Position numbers and translations under genes: made by a program. Under the pieces are notes generated by a model. It was given only the letters and a program-made list of their open reading frames with translations, searched no databases and was not told where the DNA came from. Below are positions 47,701 through 58,264 of a stretch of DNA of 64,000 nucleotides, in pieces; the first letter of the stretch is position 1; every line of letters begins with the position of its first letter. Location of the stretch: positions 32,564,134 through 32,628,133 of the forward strand of contig NC_077239.1 in NCBI RefSeq assembly GCF_947179165.1, given 5' to 3'. The stretch comes from Solanum dulcamara (taxonomy: Eukaryota > Streptophyta > Magnoliopsida > Solanales > Solanaceae).

Positions 47701-50700
47701 GACGTATCACTTCTCTGATCTCGCTTTCAGATCAAACCGCCCTCTCTCTCTCTCTCATAGGGCTTTCATCTTGACCCCCCCCCCCCTCTTTCTCCATCCA
47801 CCTATCTCGCCAGCAGAGTCTCTCGACGCTCTCTCCCCCTTCCTTCACCCGCTCATTTCTCTCTCATAGGACCACAGGAGTTAACAACTCTAGGGCTTTC
47901 TTGGTTTGGTTCTGTGAAACAACCTCTTTACAAGTGTTAGCAATGGAATTTTCGGTGGCAACGAAAACACACAACTCCGGCGCCGACGCAGTTCAGCAAT
48001 TCAGACTGTGCGCAGTTCGGCAGAGGACGACCCAGGTTGTATCTTCCTATATTCCATTTTCCAAACAGTAGTCTGCACTTCTAGGTTCTGGCTCTTCCCT
48101 TTTTACAACTTAGGCAAGATTTTTAGGGCTTAGAAAATTGTATTGTGTTTCTGTTCTGTTTCTCGCTGTTTCAGTTCTGTTATCTTTCCCCTTTGTCTTT
48201 CAATCTCTTTGTGTCGATTCTGCTATAATATTTCCCTCTGTTTCTGCCTGTCTTGTTTTCTTGTCATGATCTTCTAGTAGAAATTTCTGAAATACTAAAC
48301 TTGTGGTTGCCGATTCTCATCTCAATTATCTGCCTAGTATACTGGTTCTACAACTTTAGTGTATTTCCCGTTTTCTTCAAGATTTGTTGCGCAAAACAGG
48401 TTCAGGTTGGTTCTTGTTATATTTTCTTTGACACATTCTATTGTTGCGCCTTCCCCTTCCCCTCCCCCTTGTGTTTGTCTCATTTGACCAATATTTGTTT
48501 GCATTTGTCCTTTTTTGTCTCTATTCAGTTTGTATATTCTTCCTTGCCTTTATTCTGATTTCTAGTATAGTGTCCAATTATTGCTTGCTATCTTTCCACT
48601 CTATTAGTTCTAGACTCTACACGCGATTTAGTATTTTTTTAGAAGATTCCGTTTCTGTTTACATCTTTTTTAGTGGCTCTAGTGAATGATGGTAGATTAG
48701 GGTCATGTCTTCGGTTAGGGTCGAGGATGAGGGGCAAGAGTGGTAAGTGGGTTAAGGTATCTCCTAGGCTGGGCGTAGGGTCTTGGAACATAGGGTGATT
48801 GATGGGGAAATCCATAGAGCTAGTGAAGATCCTAAAGAAGAGGAAAATTAGCTTGTATCTAGGAGACCAGATAGGTAGGTACCAAGGCACGAGATGTGGA
48901 TAGGTTTAAGTTGTGGTACTCAGGAGGTTCGAGGGATAGGAATGGAGTAGTTATTTTAGTAGATGGGGACCTAAAGGAGAAAGTACCAGAGATTAGGAGG
49001 ACCAATGACAAGATGACGACAATTAAGCTAGTCATTGGAAGGCTTACTTTGAACACTATTAGTGCTTATGCGCCATAAGTGGGCTTGGACAAAGAGGTGA
49101 AGAAGCACTTTTGGGAGAATTTGGACGAGGTGGTGAGGGGTATACCGCACCCATAAGATATTCATTGGCAAAGATTTCAATGTCCATATTGGGGCAACTT
49201 CTAGTGGTTTTGGTGATGTGAATGGAGACTTTGGTTTTGGGGATAGAAAAGGAGGTGGAGTCGTGCTCCTATATTTTGCTAAAGTTTTTGAGTTGGTGAT
49301 AGCTAACTCGTCCTTTTCGAAGGAGGAGAACCACTTGATTACCTTTCATATCGCAGTGGCTAAAACTCAAATAGATTATTTACTCTTTAGGAAGGGTCAT
49401 AGAGGCCTTTGTAACGACTGCAAGGTTATCCCAATGGAGAATCTTACTACCCAAAATAAGTTTTTGGTGATGGACCTGGATTAAGCGAGAGATGAGAAAG
49501 AAGACTTTATATGACCGACCGAAGATAAATGGGGTGGCTTGACCCGTGCCCCCTCTAGGGATGGGGAGAAGTTGATGACGATGGGGTTTTCTGAGGAATA
49601 GTGGGGATGTGGACTACATGTGGGATAACACAGCTAGTTATTTAGGAAAGAAGATAGAGAGATGCTAGGGGTGTCGAGGGGTAATTTTGTTGGTCATCGA
49701 GGGAATTGGTGGTGGAATGGAGAAGTCCTAGGCAAAGTGGAAGCAAAGAAGGTTGCTTATGCAAAGTTGGTGGAGTGCAAGGACGAGAAGAAGTGCATGA
49801 ATAAGGAAATACATAAAGCGGCGAAGACGGAGGATTAGTTAGCGGGTACGAGGGCAAAGACGACAGATTTTGAACGCCTATATGTTGAACTAGAGGACAG
49901 ATAGAGATAAGAAATTGTATAGGCTCGCAAAGGCGAGAGAGAGGAAGGCTTGATACCTTGATAGCATCAAGGATGAGGAAGGCAAGGTGTTGGTGGAAGA
50001 GAACCTCATTAGGCGAAGATGGCAAGCATATTTGCACAAACTCTTGAATGAAGAAGGGGAAAGAGACATTATGTCGGGTGATTTAGAGCACTAGGAGAGA
50101 CATCGGGATTATGGGTACTGCAGGTGTATTAAGGTTAAGGAGGTTAAGCGTGCTATTAGTAGGATGAGCAAGGAAGAGCGATTGGACCCGACGAGATTCT
50201 GGTGTAATTAAAAGAGCACAGACATAACAAGTATAGAGTGGTTAACTGAGTTACATGATGTCATTTTCAAGATGGCAAAAATGCCCAAAGAATAGAGGTG
50301 GAGTACAATGGTCCTATTGTACAAAAATAAGGGTGATATCTAAACCTATAACAATTATAGAGGTATCAAGTTGCTAAGCCACATTATGTGGGGAAAGGGT
50401 GGTGCAAATAAGGGTGAGGAAGGGTATGTCCATTTTAGAGAACCAATTCAGATTCATGCTGGGGTAATCACTATAGAAGCCATCCATCTAGTGAGGAGAC
50501 TAGTGGAGAAATATAGGAAAAGGAAAAAGGACTTACATATGGTGTTCATCGACCTTGAATGGCTTATGATAAAGTCCCGAGAGAAGTCCTCTAGAGATGT
50601 ATGGAGGCTAAAGGTGTACCAATGGCTTACATTAGGGTGATATAGGACATGTATGAAGCCAAGACTCGGATTAGAACGGTGGAAAAAGACTCAGAGCACT

Positions 50701-53700
50701 CCTTTGTTGAAATGGGGTTGCACCAAGGATCAATTCTTAGCTCGTCCCTATTTGCTTTGGTGATGGATAAATTGACCCGGTGTATTCATAATGAGGACAC
50801 ATGGTGTTTGCTATTTGCGAATGATATAGTACTGATTTGTTGCCCCCTTGGATTGCAATAAAAAAGGTGTATCTACCCTGTTCATTGCATTTGAGGTTGC
50901 AAAAGAATTCAGCAAAATGGTCCCTGTTTTCCACCTATTAAATGGCATTCTTTTCTCGCTTGAAAATGCAACAAATACCTAAACTAACCACTTCATAATT
51001 TTAAGACTTAAAGTTACTTTTCTCATTGTATATCTATGACGCTCAGTCCATTCGAAGTTTCCGATTAAGAGCTAGACTTAAAATGTCACAAGACTTAAAA
51101 CTGGCATGCTAATAAATCCTATCTTCCTCCATGTGTAGAGAACTGTAGAAAGTTGGAACAAGAAAAGAGGGTGCCGAGAAAAAAAAAACTAAGAGAACTA
51201 CCAAAGAAGGTGGTAGTTGGAATTGTAATGGACAAAAGAGAAGAATTCCGGCTGAAAAGCCATTGGAAAGGTGATATGTTCCCCTACGAAGTAAGAGATA
51301 GAAGGTTTTTGGGAAGACTGTCTTAGAGCATCCTAATCTGTTAAGACCAACATCTTTCTCACTTGTTATTACTTTTTATCCCATATGCTCGCCACCTTAC
51401 TTTATGATTGTGATTCCAGACTATATTAGAGTTATTTGAATAAGTTCCATTTAGTTTATACCAACCATTTGGTATATTTATTATTATCATTACACTTCCA
51501 TCAAGTCCAGTGTTTGCCAAGAGTCTTCTTGGTCTGTTCAGATACTTGTATATGCCTGTAAGAATAAATGTTAGAGTTAGAGGCCCTCTATAATCTAGAG
51601 AACTCCTGATTTGCCTTTAAGGAAACTTATTCTTAAGCAAAGTAGTATTGGGATTATTTGGGCCTGAATAGAGCATATAGTTTCAGATGAACCATAGTAG
51701 TTGTTTGATGGATAAGTGCAAGGGATATTCAAAAATGAGATGGAAGTGAACACAACCGTAGTGTACCCAACATTTATTGAAAGGAAAAAGTGGAAATCTT
51801 AGTTAATGATTAATTGATGAGACTCGCAGCCGAGTTAACAATAAGGTGGATGTTTTGAGACAGACCCTGAAGTCTAAAGGGTTTAGGTTGAGCATGACTA
51901 AGGCACGGTACTTGGAGTGCAAGTTTAGTAACAACTCATGAGGTAGATGTGGAAGTGAAGATTGATACTCAAGTCATATCAAAGAGAGGAAGTTTCAAGT
52001 ATTTGGGTCAATAATTCAAAGACATAAGGAGATTGACAATGATGTTACACATCGTATTAGAGCAGTGAATGAAATGAAGGCTCGCATCTGGTGTCTTGTG
52101 TGATAGGAATGTGCCACCAAAACATAAAGGTAAGTTTTATAAAGTGGTTGGGGTGGAGTGTTGGTCAATCAAGAACTCGCACGTCTATGAAGTACCAAAA
52201 ATGAGGATGTTGAGATGGATGTATGGCATATGAGGAGAGATAAGACTAGGAACGACGATTTTGGGACAAGGTAGGAATGGTTGTGGTGGAAAAGATAAGG
52301 AATGCGAGGTTGTGATGATTCAGACATGTGAAGAAGAGATGCACAGATGCCCCAATGAGGAGGTGTGAGAGGTTGGATATGGTGGGTCTAAGGAGTGGTA
52401 TAGGTAGGCCAAAAAAATATTAGGGAGAGGTGATTAAATAGGAAATATAGCACATTCAGCTTACCAAAGACATGAACCCAAGATAGAAGGATTTGAAGTC
52501 GAGGATTAGAATAGAAAGTTAGTACATACTCAAACGTTTTCTAGTTTCCTTACCGGTATTATTCTTTGATTTGATTTTATTATTAATTGTTGGTTCCTTT
52601 TCTTCAATTATTATACTATTTGTTATTGATAATGTTCCTTTCTCATTATTTTCAAAACTGCTTCTTAACTACTATATTTCCTTTCCAAACCTACTTTGAT
52701 ATGCTTTATTTGAGCCGAAAGTCTTTTGGAAATAGTCTCTCTACCTTCAAAGGGGTAAGGTCTCCGTATACACTACCCTCTCCTGACCCCACTATACAAA
52801 GTATGTTGTTGTTAACCAACTAAAGTAAGGAGTAAGGTTGCATACACACCAGCCTCTCCAAACCCTACTTGTGGGATTATACTGGGATGTTGTTGTCAAC
52901 CAACTAAGAATGACTATTGTCAAAGCAAAAAAATATACAGCAATTTGCAAGACACGGGACAAGAGAATGTTTTACAGATATTCACTTTGACATTTCGTCG
53001 ATGATGGAGTCCATGAATGCATCATTAATGTTTAGGTAGTTTTACGCAATAAAGATACAGCATAAATTTGTTAACAGAGACTAAAAGCACTATATTAGTT
53101 GTGATTTTATTGGTAGGGTAGGGGTAAGTAAATAAATTACTATATTAGCTCTTTTTCTAAAAAAACATTAATTAGTTTAGGATTTTGAAATTTTTCAAAT
53201 CATTACGTACAAGCACACCAGACTTGAGTAGAAAATTGTCAGAGGAAAAATCACACAGCTCTGTAAGATGGAGGAAAAAAAACAAAATGCTAGGTCAAAA
53301 GAAAGTGTTCTTCATTAAATACATCTTTTTTCAATCGGCTCCTCACTTAGTACATTGTCACCAATTAGAATTTAAACGGATATATTATTATATTAGAATA
53401 CTAAGGCATTACATGAATAGTAGTAATAGGAGTATTTACATCAGCACTATCATTGATAGTGATAACAGTGAGGTTTCCTAGACTTGCTAGTTTGTTACAT
53501 ATTGAAGCAGAAAATGTCCTAGTAGTTACTGCCCCTTCTTCATCTGCTTCATTAGAACTACTCCTATTTGCATTTATATTTATAATATTATTAACATAAA
53601 ATGTTGATAGACCTTCTTACCCTTTAAAAATATAGTTTACATTGCACGAAATTGAATAGAATTATTTTTCTAAATTTTTTTTTTGGTAACATATGTGAAT

Positions 53701-56700
53701 TATTACCATACCATCAAGGTCAAATCCTGTACAAACAACGAGCACCTCAACCTAAACTTACCCACAAAGTAAGCTAGGCAGGCCTCAAGGAAACAAACAA
53801 AATTTCATCAAAATAAAAACAAAACATCTTCTATGTCTATCCAAGTATATCATCTATAAGCCTCAGGCATTTACATGCTTTTCTGACTGTAAGTACCTCC
53901 ACTCTGCCTCTAATCTCCATTTTAATTTGGTTCACTATCCTCTTCTGCTGTACAGTTTTGTTCTTGAATATTTCCTGTTTCGTGCTTTCCAGACTTGGTA
54001 TATAAAAGCTAAATTAACTAGCTAAACTTTCGGGTACTAAATTTTCCTTATTTGGATATGTAGGAAGTCCTATTATTTAGAACTTAAAAATCGATTTAAA
54101 TTATATATATCATTTCCTTATTTGAGCTAGGTAATATTACTATATATAGTCCAGGTCATCAAAAAAATTATATATAACCCAAAAATGCAGTAAACCCATC
54201 TTGTATATGGTGGTCAGTATGGCTAGAGAGTAACCAGAGATGTTTTGAAGAAAAGTAGAGCAGCATGCAAAGATTTAAGTTCAATTGTTTAGCTCTGTAT
54301 TATATTTGGTGTAAACAAGTAGTCTTAGATAGCTCAGAAGCAATTAACACAACTATAGACTAGTTGTAACTTGGTAGTATTAGGATCCAATGTAATTATA
54401 ACACTTTTGGAGGGGAACTTCACTTTTGAGGTAGTATACCTGTGGATATATATAGACTAACAGTTACTTTTCTCAAAACAAAATGCAGTAAAACTTAGAA
54501 AATAAGCTCCTTATCGAAAAAATTATTAGAAATTCATGGATGCAACATTCTCCTAAGTACTAATTCCGTCCACATGCATCCATAGAAGTTAAGCAACAAA
54601 GATAACCAATAAATATGAGTTTTTGATTTCATGACAAAGAAAATACTTGTAATAGAGAAACACTAGAAATTGTTGTTCATTTAACTAAGGGTCTGTTTGG
54701 AAAGTCCCCTCGTAATTTGATTTGGTGTAACTAATACAGTAGTATTTATATAGCCTAATAATTACACTGTATAGTAATTACAATTGTTTGTTTGTCATCA
54801 TGTAATTACAGTGTAATTACAAGCATAGTGTTTGGTTGCATAAGTATAATTACACAGCTAGATCTTTTTTAAAAAATTGATTAAAAAAAAGAAAGAAATA
54901 CTTGAGCCCACTAGGCATTCAAGATACATATTTTTTTGATGAATATTGATATTGTTCTCTTTGACAGCCTGATTAAGCTTGTGTTGATCCTTTGTTTGAG
55001 AGGTAGGTTGCAACGTGAATTCAATTCTCTTGACGTTCATCTTAGAGATTAGGTGCTTATTTTTGGATTCAGTTAATTGAGGGCTTTGTCTATCATAGAG
55101 CCTTAGTTTTCAATAAAGTCCATACTTGTGTAAATCTATCTATCTTTATTTCTTGTTCATTTACGGTTTCAGTTCCTAGTTTAATATTGCATCATATACA
55201 GTAATAAAATAGACGAGGAATAGAAAACAGGGAAAACATTGTATTCCTCTTAATGGGTGCAGCTCTAAAAGTAATGTTAAGAATAAAGATAAGGTATTCA
55301 AGGTTAAAAAGATTGCCATGTCACTATAAAGGTTCATAAAAGAATGAGTCGTAAGAAAAAGACTAAGAGCGACTTGCTTCAGTCAACTAATATTAGAAAC
55401 TTGGGTAAGTTAAGTTTGGGCCATTAGCTATTTACCAAAATTAGCTAACAACAATCATGACCCCACTCATGGAATTACACTGGGTATGTTGTTGTAGCTA
55501 ACTACAATCATCATAAGATTTTCAAGACGAAGCACTAAAATATCAGTAGGAGACGTACATTATGAGAGACAAGGATTTTTACTCACTTCCAACAAGATGC
55601 AGGTGCACTTAGTGGCTAGTGCTGGCAAAACGGATAAAAATTCATATATCCAGTAGAAACAGCCCAATTTATAATAGGTCGGATCACTGATTCAATCAGA
55701 TCAAATATGGATCATATTCAAATAACCCGCAGTAAAATATGGATATCCATGTTAAACCCCACTTTAAGCTTGAAGAATGCAGCTGCCTGAAAAGCAAGGA
55801 AACTAGAAGAGCCGTTTTTCTGACTTCATTTCTTGGGAGTTACCCACCCAGACCTTTGAGTTACCAAAAGATAGAAAGTTCTAGATCTTCCCAGACCTAT
55901 CTCTGAGTTTTATTTTTAATTTGCTAGATTCAATGACAAGTTGTTCCATTAAGAGCAAACTGACTGTGGAAGTTAGAACCAAAATAAGATTCTATGGCGC
56001 AATCCACTAGCATTATTTGAACCGAACACAGACTATATGCACAATCCTTTAGCAAATCTTTAAGGTGTTGATGCCAAAATAAACAAATATGATCTAGATA
56101 CACATCATACATGTTATGATCTACAAAATAATTATAAATAAGAGCTTGTTCCTCGTACGGAAGCATCTGTTTCTTTCCCACTAATGTTTCTTACAAGTTG
56201 AGTGTTGAGAAAAGAGAAAAAACCACAAATAACATCTAGAAACTATGGCTGTCTAACACTTCAAAGATCAGGACTTGATGAAATTTGCTATATTAGATAT
56301 AAATTAGATGAAAAAAATTGTGAAAAGGAAAGTGCTAAATTTGAAAGGTAAATGACTGAGGTTATCTCTCGGGAAAAAAAAAACATGACGGAAGTTATCA
56401 GATACAGCAACTCAAATAGGACAAGGCAATAGTGAGTGGACTTAATGCCAATAGATTGGATGGTTAAATGTGTAGCAAATTTTTTGTGCCTCACAGGTTA
56501 CAACTTACAAGTGATGCTTCCATAGAAATTTAAGGCTAGGAATTCTCCCAACAATGATAATATTCAAGAAGCCAGGGATATTATGGATACTCATATTATC
56601 CCATATTTTTATTCGGATGAAATATGTGTAATTGGATAAAATATCCAATTTGTCTAACCCGCTTTGAACCCACATATATTCGATCCGACAGGACCTTTTT

Positions 56701-58195
56701 TTATAATCATGGTCTTCGGGGACAGCTTTCGAGCACGTCGACTAATTCCATAGGATACCTACCACCTACCACCTACAACAGGTACCAGGTAACTCTGTCC
56801 ACCAAAATTAGGACAGATGGAAATAAATCACCTAGTGTCTTTTGTCTCTATTAGTATTTAAACCTGATACCTCATGGTTCTTAACCCATGCATTGACTAC
56901 ATGGCCAAACCCTTGGGTGCGATCCGACAGGACAATTTGCCAGCATGAGGTGTGCTAGTGATGATATCTCAATAACCAACGAGAAAAGGTCAGGTTTCAG
57001 CTAATAGGGGTCCTATTATCTCTATAGTTGAGCTCAGAAATTAATAGATCCAAAAAATTTAAGGAATCCAAGTAATATCATTTCAGCAACACAAAAAAGT
57101 AGTAAATTTGAAGTTAATTGATGACAATACACCACTTTCCAAACAACAAACAGAAGTGAATGCAGCATAAAGTAGATCACATAATGGCAATCCTACACGT
57201 ATACAACAACATACCCAGTGTAGTCCCACAAAGAAGTCTAGGAAGGGTAGAGTATATGCAATCCTAGAAGTATAAAAGGAACCAAAACGCCATGGGTTGA
57301 TTCCAAATACCTTAATGCGTTCATATTCTCTGATGGCACACCTTTTGGCATCTTCAGTGACCCTAATGGAATCTTTTAACTCTTCCAACTTTCGAACTCT
57401 TGATTTATCACCTCCAAATATCTTAGAGGTTGCTGTTTCAAGTTTCTCTGCTCTTGAATTTAAGGAAGACAATTCCGAAATGAGAGTCTGCACTGTCAAT
57501 AAAGCACTTGATCGGTCTGAAAATGCATGGTGTATACCCAACATTAGACTCAGGTGTTCATGTAGAATATCCTGAAATACATATTAATCACAGTATTAGA
57601 AGCTAAGGTTCATCATAGAATTCCAGGAGCACCAAAGTGTGTTCTATAAAGTTGATCAACAACCTAAATAGAGGTAGAAAGCTGAAAAAACATTGTACAA
57701 GCGCAGTGCAGATGACAACCACCTGAATCTTGCCACTGACTGTATTTCTCAAATCATGTGATTCAAAGATTGTTGAAAACAAGGATCACTCTTATAAAGA
57801 TAAGGTATACTCTAAAGGATAAAATGGTTACCAAATGCTTCACTGTCCGTGAATTTAACTCCCGATACAATCTGCTGGATTTAACAGCTGCAGTAGCCAC
57901 GTTTTTCATATTAGCGGCCCGTTCTCTCTGAGTATTCACAGTACCTCGTTCATTCTCAAACTTTGTCAACTTAATAAATGTTAGCCCAAGTTCTCCAATC
58001 GTATCCCCCATATCTTGCTGAGCTTTAACAAGTGATTCAGCCTAATTTGAAATGAAACTATAAAAATTAACTGATAGAAAATAAAACAATAATCAGAGAA
58101 TTGAAATGTAATGGACAAAAACAACAATCCTCAACTAGCAGATATCACCTACATAGATCTTTTTCTTCCATTATGCCCTATCTATATAGCTATAT

Positions 58196-58264
<69 letters not shown>

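Larger units (their letters stand above)
47640..52812 (+). mobile_element. RTE-clade LINE copy 2 (in SNX2 intron 3)
   Basis: The 5' boundary is uncertain (47640-47930). CT-rich leader sequence and a 12-base C run (47775-47786) precede an APE endonuclease start near 48768 (GVGSWNIG). RT pieces are at 50371-50837 and, after a 974-bp insertion, 51812-52540. It ends with a TTGTTG tail at about 52803-52812. It shares its layout with copy 1 but keeps the thumb region that copy 1 has lost. Confidence 0.87.
54863..57310. other. Intron 3 DNA near exon 3
   Basis: Mostly unassigned non-coding DNA. It includes the two small RTE-tail insertions annotated at 55459-55494 and 57204-57257. Frames at 55930-56181, 56288-56494 and 56624-56854 have no recognised domain. 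Confidence 0.5.

Noticed and set aside
49642..50037. 131-codon minus-strand open frame
   Set aside because: Antisense to the decayed region of RTE copy 2.
57083..57310. Extension of the minus frame of exon 3 beyond YERIK
   Set aside because: It continues past a good GT donor into intron and an RTE-tail insertion; the family continues with ENN.. found in exon 4.
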